A DNA stretch of 64,000 nucleotides from Microglena sp. YARC (taxonomy: Eukaryota; Chlorophyta; Chlorophyceae; Chlamydomonadales; Chlamydomonadaceae): the NCBI GenBank assembly GCA_022414725.1, contig CM039464.1, forward strand, positions 4,170,347-4,234,346. The letters run 5' to 3'. Each line of letters starts with the position of its first letter. Position 1 is the first letter of the stretch. Under the pieces are notes generated by a model, which saw only the letters and a list, made by a program, of their open reading frames with translations, was not told the DNA's origin and did not search any database. Shown piece after piece: positions 21,959-30,965 of this stretch. The translations under genes and the position numbers were made by a program.

Positions 21959-22958
21959 NNNNNNNNNNNNNNNNNNNNNNNNNNNNNNNNNNNNNNNNNN
22001 NNNNNNNNNNNNNNNNNNNNNNNNNNNNNNNNNNNNNNNNNNNNNNNNNNNNNNNNNNNNNNNNNNNNNNNNNNNNNNNNNNNNNNNNNNNNNNNNNNNN
22101 NNNNNNNNNNNNNNNNNNNNNNNNNNNNNNNNNNNNNNNNNNNNNNNNNNNNNNNNNNNNNNNNNNNNNNNNNNNNNNNNNNNNNNNNNNNNNNNNNNNN
22201 NNNNNNNNNNNNNNNNNNNNNNNNNNNNNNNNNNNNNNNNNNNNNNNNNNNNNNNNNNNNNNNNNNNNNNNNNNNNNNNNNNNNNNNNNNNNNNNNNNNN
22301 NNNNNNNNNNNNNNNNNNNNNNNNNNNNNNNNNNNNNNNNNNNNNNNNNNNNNNNNNNNNNNNNNNNNNNNNNNNNNNNNNNNNNNNNNNNNNNNNNNNN
22401 NNNNNNNNNNNNNNNNNNNNNNNNNNNNNNNNNNNNNNNNNNNNNNNNNNNNNNNNNNNNNNNNNNNNNNNNNNNNNNNNNNNNNNNNNNNNNNNNNNNN
22501 NNNNNNNNNNNNNNNNNNNNNNNNNNNNNNNNNNNNNNNNNNNNNNNNNNNNNNNNNNNNNNNNNNNNNNNNNNNNNNNNNNNNNNNNNNNNNNNNNNNN
22601 NNNNNNNNNNNNNNNNNNNNNNNNNNNNNNNNNNNNNNNNNNNNNNNNNNNNNNNNNNNNNNNNNNNNNNNNNNNNNNNNNNNNNNNNNNNNNNNNNNNN
22701 NNNNNNNNNNNNNNNNNNNNNNNNNNNNNNNNNNNNNNNNNNNNNNNNNNNNNNNNNNNNNNNNNNNNNNNNNNNNNNNNNNNNNNNNNNNNNNNNNNNN
22801 NNNNNNNNNNNNNNNNNNNNNNNNNNNNNNNNNNNNNNNNNNNNNNNNNNNNNNNNNNNNNNNNNNNNNNNNNNNNNNNNNNNNNNNNNNNNNNNNNNNN
22901 NNNNNNNNNNNNNNNNNNNNNNNNNNNNNNNNNNNNNNNNNNNNNNNNNNNNNNNNNN
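21959..22958. other. Assembly gap of exactly 1000 N
   Basis: A block of 1000 undetermined bases, a conventional scaffold-gap size, so the true distance and even the relative orientation of the two sides are not certain. Confidence 0.99.
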
Positions 22959-23489
22959 CCGTAGTGGTCCGAGGTGATGTATATCCGAACATTGCCTGAT
23001 AGAGATGATGCCGTTCGGGCGAACGTTATTCGGAGTTGTAACAACGGCACGAGGAGTGCGTAATAAAACGCTACATCCCGCAGCATGACCTGCACGTATC
23101 CTTTGGCAGCACAACGTATTTCCTGCAGTTGGAGACGGGTTAACGCCGGATATTGAATGTTCAAGGGACCTACGTGACGGAGTGCAACCATCAAACACGT
23201 GGGACATCCGTGCCTCGAACCTTCTGCGAGACTGAGTATCACCGAGATACTCGCAGACTCGAAGAGCAGACGCCCGTGCCAAAGCGCTCCATCGCGGGTG
23301 TCCTTTGTTTGTGGTTCCATTGCGTTAAAGGTGGTGCGATGGGTAAGTGGAATCACCCGGAACAGCCTTTGGCACTGAGTGTGCCAAGAGCACGTGATCG
23401 CAACTAGAACGTATAACGATCGAACACGGTCCAAAGTACCGGGCGGGAAATTCTGAACTCAAGGAGTCGAAAACTGCACGCTACCCGAC
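22959..23489. other. Unassigned sequence between the gap and R1
   Basis: A minus-strand frame is open from 23434 to the gap (about 158 codons), but it shows no recognised motif and a second minus frame is also open. The sequence does not show R1 motifs on the plus strand, although the missing R1 N-terminal two thirds would be expected here or in the gap. Confidence 0.3.
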
Positions 23490-24368
23490 GGTATCGGCAT
23501 GCGAGAGACGAGCGGCATTCTTTTTCGCTTCCTTACGATGACGAGCGCGCAGTCGCTCTTGACAGAGAGATCATGGAGGCGATTTACCGACTGTGTCACT
23601 GGAGGACGAGCGCCGACTATTACACTGAGGAGCCTCGGCCTTACAGCACTTTGGAATCCCCTTTGGCTATGGTCATTTCAGTTTGACCTGTGGGGATGTT
23701 CGCCAAGTGACCTTTCAGGACGCACGAATGGGATGAGATGCGTGACCGCGTGGGAACATGAGTCACTGGGTTCGTAACAGCTTGCTCACCACGGCGATTC
23801 AGAGCCTACAGCCTTCAACTTCCCAGAATTTTGGCAACAGTGAGTGGTTTCGAGCCCATCCAGAGCAACATCTTCAAGAGGAGCAACTCTCGCTGGAGAG
23901 TTTCTGGTGGTTAACCGCCACTTGATGCGCACGTTGATTAGCAGGGGCATTTGGACGCCTGAGCTTCGCGATCGTATCATGGCTCACGACGGCTCTGTGC
24001 AGGACCTCTCCGAGATTCCTGAGGATGTGCGCAAGCTTTACAGGACCGTTTGGGAGATTCCTCAACGTTGCATCATCGACCACGCTGTTGCACGGGGGCC
24101 TTTTGTGTGTCAGTCGCAGAGCATGAACCTTTTCATGACGAAGCCCTCCTTCAGCTGTCTGAGCAGCGCTCTGATGTACGCGTGGCGTAAGGGTCTGAAG
24201 ACTGGCATGTACTACTTGCGCACTCAGGCGGCTGCAGAGGCCACGCGCGTCAAGTTCGACGGCGCCGCGAACAATACTCCTTTGCCCCAAACGCATGTCG
24301 ATGAGGACAATATGAAGTCTGTTCCCACTGTTTGTGGTGACGAGGTTTGCGAAATGTGCTCAGCCTGA
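23490..24368 (+). pseudogene. Ribonucleotide reductase large subunit (R1), C-terminal part, indel-damaged upstream
   Basis: R1 motifs appear in order but in different frames: LPYDDERAVALDREIMEAIY near 23535, HFQFDLWG near 23675, WDEMRDRV near 23730, NSLLTTAI near 23780, then FEPIQSNIFKR near 23855. From about 23880 the frame is clean: GEFLVVNRHLMR, LYRTVWEIPQR, QSQSMNLFM and GLKTGMYYLRT, which includes the paired radical-transfer tyrosines. The protein ends CEMCSA, a C-x2-C tail like the one that re-reduces the R1 active site. This is the reductase partner of R2 at 7688. The N-terminal two thirds are absent or lost in the gap. Upstream indels may be sequencing errors, so true pseudogene status is unproven. 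Confidence 0.85.
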
Positions 24369-24405
24369 ATGCGCGTTTACGTTTAAAGGTTTATCAATGA
24401 TACAA

Positions 24406-24835
24406 TACAGTCAACGGAATACTAAAATGAAACCGCTTCGTGTACGGCACACCTTACGGTGTAACCTAGTGGTGTAGCAACCCACGGGGCAGTGGAACAC
24501 CAATACGATTTTGAATCAACAAATTGCAGGATGTTAACGAGAATATCGTGGTTCTTTTTTATATCACGGCTCTCCATCCTGCAGACTCCGTATCGTTCTT
24601 TTGTCGGTACTTTCGAGAGTGTCCATTGAAGGACCAGCCGCACTTAGGCGATCGCCTCTTCCCCGGTACCGTGGCCCAAAAGAACACGGGGTCTTTGTTG
24701 ATGTGCAAAGCGTCATGAAAGGAGGTTTCTTTGCTGGACTGGTCATTTTGTAGGACCATCCACTCATACAATATATGATTGTCACCGCCTTATACCGTTT
24801 TTTTGATGTTTCATTTTACTGTTCCGCCGACTGTA
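24406..24835 (+). mobile_element. 430-bp MITE, copy 1
   Basis: TA-bounded, starting TACAGTCAACGGAATACTAA and ending CTGTTCCGCCGACTGTA, so one end is type B-like and one type A. It is nearly identical to the copy at 30536-30965, exactly the same length, and in the opposite orientation. The interior carries overlapping frames of 64-73 codons kept in both copies, without a recognised domain. No transposase is present. The left border lies 38 bases after the R1 stop. Confidence 0.9.
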
Positions 24836-24872
24836 GTATAAGAAGAAGTCAACGTGCCTTTTTATAGAGTGT

Positions 24873-25588
24873 AAATGAAATTTCAGTTCGTTCCTCCAGT
24901 TGAAGAGACCATGGATGCTTGGATTCCACTTCTAGGTTTCAATTTGTACTACAAAGATTTATACGAGATCAACTCATCCTCGTTGAGGATCCGGCGTCTG
25001 AAAAAAGGACAACGTGTTGCGTTCCACTAGCACGCAGGTCTCGTCTGTTGATGGGGCAGTGGTTGCATATCGCCAACGTGGTCCGCGACCACCGTGCTCT
25101 CCGCCACCTAGAAACAGAAGATGATGTGGAAGAGCCTGCGGAAGTAGAGCCTGCGGAAGTAGAGCCTGCTGAAGTAGAGCCTGTCCCGGGGAGGAGGAGA
25201 GTCTGCTGAAGTAGAGCCTGTGGGAGGAGGAGAGTCTGCTGAAGTAGAGCCTGTGGGAGGAGTAGTAGAGCCTGCGGAAGTAGAGCCTGCGGGAGGAGTA
25301 GTAGAGCCTGCGGGAGTAGAGCCTGCGGAAGTAGAGCCTGTGGGAGGAGGAGAGCCTGCGGAAGTAGAGCCTGTAAACGAATGTGACACTCACTTTGATG
25401 CTGGAGTTAACGACAACAATGGCTCCGATTGCAGTGATGATCAGGACGTACTTGAACCTGAGCGTCGTGGTATTATCCGTTTAGTGTCGATGGGTTTGTT
25501 GATCAAGTTGTCGTGTCTTGCTTTTTTGGTTCCATACGTTTGGTCATTGGAGGAGGATGTCAAGCCCCTTGTTTGGGATGATATGTAA
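24873..25588 (+). CDS. Acidic repeat protein with C-terminal membrane segment, frameshifted
   Basis: The product is not recognised. The middle consists of Val-Glu-Pro-Ala-Glu and Gly-Gly-Gly repeats coded by GAGCCTGCGGAAGTA-type units (25130-25375). The end is Asp/Asn-rich, then a hydrophobic segment (GLLIKLSCLAFLVPYVW), suggesting a tail-anchored membrane protein. The frame that reads the repeats is interrupted near 25190 (CCCGGGGAGG) and resumes one base over, so 24919-25209 and 25220-25588 were probably one gene. Another frame from ATG 24873 (MKFQFVPPVEETMDAWIPLL) looks more protein-like at the start and may be the true N-terminus, which would need a second shift. Reading the other strand also gives an open frame, so repeats alone are weak evidence. 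Confidence 0.45.
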
Positions 25589-25648
25589 TCAGGGCTACAG
25601 TCGGATGCACAAATTCAAGTCAATGGCTTTGGACGTTTTTTGTGTCCC

Positions 25649-26029
25649 TACAGTCGGCGGAACAGTAAAATGAAACATATATCAGATGGAAATAAATGTA
25701 CGACATCGCCGTTAGAAAATTGGCGTTAAGAATGTTCGCTGACTTGGGTGTGTTAAAAACTTCTGTGTTTACGATCATCAGTCGTTCTACTCTGTGGAGG
25801 TGGAAACGCTTTGGTGTAAATCGAAAACGACGTGAATTTGTAAGCAAACTTTTTGAGACGAACAAAGATTTGTTGAAATTGTTTTTATTATCAACTCAAT
25901 GCACAACCGCAAGAGGTGTTGTTGCATTTTTCAAAAGTACTCACAATTTACGATTATCAACTAAAACAGTGTATCGTTTCATAAAACTCATTGGTTTTAC
26001 AAGAAAAATGAGCAAACTCCGTGGACAGT
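25649..26029 (+). mobile_element. 3'-truncated copy of the transposase-bearing transposon
   Basis: Identical or nearly so to bases 13869-14249 of the complete element, from the TA-flanked type A end through the first 111 transposase codons (25696-26031, ending RKMSKLRGQ). Similarity stops abruptly at the codon after GGACAG, where a short TAAATGGGG repeat follows. The remaining transposase and right end are missing, so this is a dead fragment. A few substitutions (Val-Thr to Phe-Ala near codon 14) distinguish it. Confidence 0.9.
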
Positions 26030-26084
26030 AAATGGGGTTGTAAATGGGGTCGTAAATGGGTCGTGGCGTTGAGTGGTGGTGAAG

Positions 26085-26111
26085 AAATTATTATTCTTTT
26101 AATAATAATTT
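26085..26111. promoter_or_regulatory. Perfect 11-bp A/T hairpin upstream of the large unknown gene
   Basis: AAATTATTATT and its exact inverse are separated by CTTTT. It lies 22 bases before the ATG at 26133. It could mark a terminator of transcription from the left, a promoter element of the next gene, or nothing; the sequence cannot say which. Confidence 0.4.
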
Positions 26112-26132
26112 CCATCGTAAGGAACGATAAGT

Positions 26133-26708
26133 ATGACAACAACCTCTTATGTATCTGAGTCGGGATCTAAGTTTGGCATAAGGGACATTGCTTACAGTCT
26201 TCTTCTTTCTCGCATTCCTGCCTCATCTAATTCATCGTCTTCTCGTCTTTCAGTCGACAGTCAAGTTTCTACCTTTGTCCTTGCAAGCTCTGCCCGAGTT
26301 TCTTGTGTAGGGCGTAGTGGCGCTTATGCAGTCTGTCTTGAAGTCCCCTTTGTTCAAACGCGCGATGGAAACACTGACGGTTTGGACACTGTAGACATGT
26401 GGACTGACATTCTGAAACGACTGCGAGAATCTGCTGCCACTCCTTCGGATATATCTTCTTCAATCACATCGTCCACTTCTCCATTGGTCTTTACTGACTC
26501 ATCGACAACGAAGGCGAACGTACGTTACACATCTCCCTCGGAGGTTATCGTTGTCACGCCACGTGGACCACCCGGATCATCGTTTCGCGTCCACGGATCA
26601 TTCCGCGTTGCTGCTAACACGATCGCTCCTTTGCAAGGTCTCCTCGTGCCTCTATCCCTATCCGGGGAAGACGATCACAAGAGCATTGCAACAATTCGCG
26701 GATTTTAG
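26133..26708 (+). CDS. N-terminal piece of a large unknown viral-type protein, ended by an amber codon
   Basis: The 191 codons read MTTTSYVSESGSKFGIRDIA, a Ser/Thr-rich stretch, then VIVVTPRGPP and LLVPLSLSGED. The frame stops at TAG 26706-26708 but stays open in the same frame straight afterwards (IVPFDADAYASF) into the large reading frame that ends at 29363. The simplest view is one gene with a single nonsense codon. Readthrough or an allele difference are alternatives. No domain is recognised. Confidence 0.55.
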   Translation: MTTTSYVSESGSKFGIRDIAYSLLLSRIPASSNSSSSRLSVDSQVSTFVLASSARVSCVGRSGAYAVCLEVPFVQTRDGNTDGLDTVDMWTDILKRLRESAATPSDISSSITSSTSPLVFTDSSTTKANVRYTSPSEVIVVTPRGPPGSSFRVHGSFRVAANTIAPLQGLLVPLSLSGEDDHKSIATIRGF

Positions 26709-29363
26709 ATAGTCCCGTTCGACGCAGATGCCTACGCGTCCTTTATCTCGACGTTGTCTGTTGGCGACCGTGTTCGTATGCGTAAGCTTCCTTCTGGTGG
26801 TTTCTTCTCAAGTAATTGCACCAATAACGTAGATAGGGGGGACGATGATGTAGATGGTGTGATTGACTCTGATGGTTCTGTGGTCTCCGTGCGTGGCGGC
26901 GCTGTCCTGGTGCGTGACGTTAAGCGACCCTGGGTGGATGGGTTCCTTGTGTTCCGCGATGGAACAGATATTTTAGGGGACCTCCGACGTAGTAGTGGTG
27001 GACGACGTGGCGGTGTCGCATTGTTGTGGTTATCGGAGGGGGGGGGTGCTGTCGAATGGTGGCAGCCGTCGATCCTACAGCAGCTAAGACGTGACGTTGT
27101 TTTATCATTGGATAGCGTGTTGGACGCGCGTATGGCATCCTCGCGGATAAGAATACCTCTTGTTGTCCGTGACTACATTGAACTGAGATCCATTCTTATT
27201 GAGAAGAAGGAGAAATACGCGAACAAAAGACGTCGTGTCGGGGGCTCTTTGGTGTCGTTGTCAACAAGGGGGAAGGCTTCCATGCTAATGACGTTGCAAA
27301 GGACTTCGCACTTGCAAGAACTCCTCCTAGTATTGTCTTCTTCTACTACTTCGATAAGACATCATGATCTCCAGCTTCCTGATCATATCAATGTTACGAA
27401 TGACGATGATGATGCGGCCGTATCATTTATCACTGCTACATCTGATGGGGCTGCCTCTCCGTCTTTTTTATCTCAAGGGTTTCTCTTGGAGTCCAAGCTG
27501 ATGCACAATGTCGAACGTGGGAGGGGTAAGTTTATTGTGATTGGGGCAGACAGCATTGGTACTACTATCGGAGATCGATTGCTTAAAGTAGGGTATCCTG
27601 CTTACTCAGCGAAGGCTCGCCGCAGTAACCGTCAGTACTTTGGTAGTGGTCACGGTTTCATATATGTTACACCTGATACGCGTTTGCGTGCTGTATCTTG
27701 GATAAATGCCAACGAGCGCTCTCTTGCATCTTTTGGATCAGCTATTGAGGACATGGCCACTCGTAATGCGTTTGAAAATGGAGATCCATTTGCACAAGTT
27801 GAGAATGACAATGAGAATGAGACTCCTCAAAGGGCGCAACAACAGTCTTCATTAGTTGATGTTGGTCGGAATACTTCGGACGACGCGTCTTCCGAAGACA
27901 TTCTGTATGCCGTGGACGTTAACGACATAATGGACCGTTATTCTTTATCAGAATCTCCTATATTGTCCTCCGAGATCCGTGGTGGTGGTGCTCGACGTCA
28001 GAAGGACGGTCGTTTCTTTGGCGACCGTTTGTTGGGTGATGTCAGTGGATCGTCCCCTGGATCACTCATTTCAAGTATATTGCAGGATTCGCGTCCGCCC
28101 AAGGGTCGTCTTCCATTCCGTAGCCTTAAGACTGACGCAACGTTCGCTATGTGGCTTTCTCGTGTGTTGTTGCATTTCAACATGTTGGCGTCGGATACAT
28201 TGAAGGCGCTCGACAAGACACTTTTGAGTCTGCGTGACCGCAGAGCAGAGTTTCGGGAACGCATGCGACGACGTAACCTTGACGCCGTGATGACGTATGA
28301 GGAGTTTGAGCTGAAACTAGCTTCGGGAGTTCGTGGTAAATTCTTTCCCCAACTTATTGCGATGCTAGGTGCACTTATAATCGCCGCTGCGTCCACCGCG
28401 TCCAACCGTTCTCCTGATGTTGTTTTTGCTGGTGTCGAGAATCGTGTTGTTGTTGCTTCTACGAGGGTGATACGTTCTCAACTTTCGGTTGAGGTTGTTC
28501 CTACCCCTTCTGTATTCAACGAGCTCCTTCAATCCTCGTTGTCCGCGATCGAGCGTGACGCGTCCGTTCGGAATGGTGTGCGCAGTGACACTATCCGACG
28601 CTTCCTTGTTGACCCCCAGTTAAGCAATACAAATGGTGAGCAAGAAGAAGGTCCTAATGATGCTAATGCTAATGCTAATGTTAATGCTAATGCTAATGTT
28701 AATGCTAATGCTAATGTTAATGCTAATGCTAACGAACTTGTTCTATGTGAACCGTTCCACAACAAGGTGTGGAAACATATGGACGATTTTCGGATGGTGC
28801 ATACCTCTTTGAGTGCTTTGTTATCATTGGTGTCTGACGAGGGCATGGATCCTGTTCTCCCTGTCGGTGGGGGGGGTATCGGTGGAGACCCTAGAGTTGT
28901 CGTCTCTGTACCCTTTCCTACATCCCTTCCTAGTCATTCGGTGAATGATGGTGGCAGTCTGTCAGATAAGGGTGTCGCCAATGGTTCTCTACTGGCGGGG
29001 GATCTTGCAACAGTTGTTCGTCATATGTCAACTCTCGTTGCATCCAGTTTGACGAACCTCCAAGATTCGGTACCCCCCCAATTCCCTCTCGTTGAAGATT
29101 TCAGACGAGTGTATGCAGGTACGTCAGACTCTGAATCTTTGCGTGCGTGGACCGATGCATTTGAGGAGGGTAGTGAGCGGTGGCGTTCATTCGACGGGGT
29201 TTTTCCTAAGAATTCGATCGGCCCGGAAATTCGTCGGCGTTTCCTCCCTGATGGTACACATTCATTGCCTGTGGTTGTTATCGTTGGTAACGCACTTGAC
29301 ATCTTGCGTTTCGTCCAATTGGAGTCGCACCCCTGGTTTCATGTCTTCACCTCCGCCTCTTAA
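26709..29363 (+). CDS. Main part of the large unknown viral-type protein
   Basis: This frame is open for about 885 codons, continuous with the preceding piece apart from one stop; an internal ATG at 26754 gives 869 codons. Features include GDRVRMRKLPSGGFF near the start, a segment GDRLLKVGYPAYSAKARRS (about 27570-27625) and a basic stretch RERMRRRNLDAVMTYEEFEL. An alternating Asn-Ala/Asn-Val run (28656-28733), encoded by AATGCT repeats, looks like a flexible linker. There are no long hydrophobic segments and no nuclease, polymerase or capsid motif that I recognise. At its end, FHVFTSAS, the reading probably moves one frame over into the next piece. Size and isolation suggest a virion or packaging component, but that is a guess. 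Confidence 0.7.
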   Translation: MVPFDADAYASFISTLSVGDRVRMRKLPSGGFFSSNCTNNVDRGDDDVDGVIDSDGSVVSVRGGAVLVRDVKRPWVDGFLVFRDGTDILGDLRRSSGGRRGGVALLWLSEGGGAVEWWQPSILQQLRRDVVLSLDSVLDARMASSRIRIPLVVRDYIELRSILIEKKEKYANKRRRVGGSLVSLSTRGKASMLMTLQRTSHLQELLLVLSSSTTSIRHHDLQLPDHINVTNDDDDAAVSFITATSDGAASPSFLSQGFLLESKLMHNVERGRGKFIVIGADSIGTTIGDRLLKVGYPAYSAKARRSNRQYFGSGHGFIYVTPDTRLRAVSWINANERSLASFGSAIEDMATRNAFENGDPFAQVENDNENETPQRAQQQSSLVDVGRNTSDDASSEDILYAVDVNDIMDRYSLSESPILSSEIRGGGARRQKDGRFFGDRLLGDVSGSSPGSLISSILQDSRPPKGRLPFRSLKTDATFAMWLSRVLLHFNMLASDTLKALDKTLLSLRDRRAEFRERMRRRNLDAVMTYEEFELKLASGVRGKFFPQLIAMLGALIIAAASTASNRSPDVVFAGVENRVVVASTRVIRSQLSVEVVPTPSVFNELLQSSLSAIERDASVRNGVRSDTIRRFLVDPQLSNTNGEQEEGPNDANANANVNANANVNANANVNANANELVLCEPFHNKVWKHMDDFRMVHTSLSALLSLVSDEGMDPVLPVGGGGIGGDPRVVVSVPFPTSLPSHSVNDGGSLSDKGVANGSLLAGDLATVVRHMSTLVASSLTNLQDSVPPQFPLVEDFRRVYAGTSDSESLRAWTDAFEEGSERWRSFDGVFPKNSIGPEIRRRFLPDGTHSLPVVVIVGNALDILRFVQLESHPWFHVFTSAS

Positions 29364-30088
29364 ATGAGAAAGATGATGATGATGCAAATAATAAGAGTAC
29401 AGGCAAGCCGAACCTGCATCTCCATAGATACCGCTCAGATATGGACGATGCCTTGGAACAACGAGATACTACCGGTGACAGAGATGCACCGTTGATTGTA
29501 TCCACGAGGAACGTGTGCTCACTTATTTGCAATTCGGCGTTGTATACGGACATACGTTCAAGCATGAACTCTAGCTTGGACAAAGACTCTGATACAGAAA
29601 TTCTTCAGCGGCGTGTTGCGAGCGGGATCATAACCGTTTGTGTCAACATCATGATGGAGGTTGCTTTGCGGTTTGCTGAGGGCGGTGCTTACAACCTCGC
29701 CGTTACTTTGCTGGGCGCTTGGGAGGACATTAGCATGTTTGGTCGAATGGACGACGTGGATGGCGACCGGCAGCTCATGGACGAGGAGCGTGAGGTTATC
29801 AAGCGCCGTAAAATTGCTATCTTGGAGAATATCGATGGGGAGGACCGTGATTTTTTGAAAGATTATCGCAACATGCGCGGTGACAAGTTCTCTTGGGACG
29901 ATGTGATCCGTGATTTCTCTCCGAGTGGTTCTGGTGGTGGTGGTGGTGCGGACGAAGACATGTTCAACGAGATTTCAAGTCGCATCGGTATGGGTAGTAG
30001 TAGCATGTACGAGGAGGGGGAGATGGATGCTAGGGATATGTATTGGGAAGATGATAACCACAACTGGCATGAGATTGAAACACAATAA
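29346..30088 (+). CDS. C-terminal piece of the large unknown protein (or a separate acidic protein)
   Basis: The ATG at 29441 gives 215 codons, but the same frame is open upstream to about 29346 (LLNEKDDDDANNKSTGKP), overlapping the end of the previous frame. This suggests a single frameshift near 29345 in one long gene. The piece is strongly acidic and ends in a Gly run (SGGGGGADEDMF) and a Trp/Asp-rich tail (DMYWEDDNHNWHEIE). A helix ITVCVNIMMEVALRFAEGGAYNLAVTLLGAWED is the most ordered part. If it is separate, the gene would start at 29441. No family is recognised. Confidence 0.6.
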
Positions 30089-30535
30089 TGTTGTAAGGGC
30101 AGAGATGGGGAGTTGACTTGTCTGTTTCATTGTCTTTCTTACAGTTGTTGTTCTCAAATAAAGTGGGAAACATCTTATAATCATCCAGACTGCAGATCGT
30201 TGCTTTTGGGCTACGTAGGGGGGTGCAGGTTGGAGAAGTTCTCGAAAATATCGCTTATTTGGTAAACCGGTCAACCGTCTGTGCGGTTTGATACGTCAGT
30301 CACAATCTGAACAATACCGGCCGTGGTTTCGGTGGCTACGGGCAGGTTGGAGTACGCGAGTGCAGTGCCATGCACCATGCATCACCCAGAACGTCCAGTG
30401 TTTCGAGTACTCTCCTGTGCTGCTACTTGCCTGTTGCAACCTTTTCCACAAGCTTTTTGCCTCGTGCTTTGTTTTAGTGTTGTTCATCGTGCACCACTCA
30501 GAACATCCAGTGTTCGGAGTACTCTCCGGTGATGC
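30089..30535. other. Intergenic region with two repeat relationships
   Basis: Bases 30152-30241 are the inverse, with few changes, of 10888-10975 inside the 653-bp element (shared GCCCAAAAGCAACGATCTGC). A roughly 50-base phrase containing CCAGTGTT(T)CG(G)AGTACTCTCC occurs twice (about 30370-30428 and 30485-30537), the second copy running up to the MITE border. No gene is supported. Confidence 0.6.
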
Positions 30536-30965
30536 TACAGTCGGCGGAACAGTAAAATGAAACATAAAAAAAACAGTATAAGGAGGTGACAATAATATAT
30601 TGTATGAGTGGATGGTCCTACAAAATGGCTCGTCCAGCAAAGAAACCTCCTTTCATGACGCATTGCACATCAACAAAGACCCCGTGTTCTTTTTGGCCAC
30701 GGTACCGTGGAAGAGGCGATCGCTTAAGTGCGGCTGGTCCTTCAATGAACACTCTCGAAAGTACCGACAAAAGAACGATACGGAGTCTGCAGGATGGAGA
30801 GCCGTGATATAAAAAAGAACCACGATATTCTCGTTAACATCCTGCAATTTGTTGATTCAAAATCGTATTGGTGTTCCACTGCCCCGTGGGTTGCTACACC
30901 ATTAGGTTACACCGTAAGGTGTGCCGTACACGAAGCGGTTTCATTTTAGTATTCCGTTGACTGTA
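30536..30965 (-). mobile_element. 430-bp MITE, copy 2, inverted
   Basis: TA-bounded, type A end first (TACAGTCGGCGGAACAG), then the inverse of the type B-like end. It aligns with copy 1 along its whole length in reverse orientation, differing at few positions. Its right end lies inside the 3' end of the thioesterase reading frame and supplies that gene's last codons and stop. Confidence 0.9.

Noticed and set aside
21673..23434. Frames of 375-492 codons across the N block
   Set aside because: They are open only because undetermined bases contain no stops.
25108..25393. Minus-strand Gly/Ser/Thr or Arg/Leu/Tyr repeat protein over the 25.1-25.4 kb repeats
   Set aside because: It is the shadow of the GAGCCTGCGGAAGTA repeat. 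The plus strand continues into a plausible acidic region and a membrane segment.
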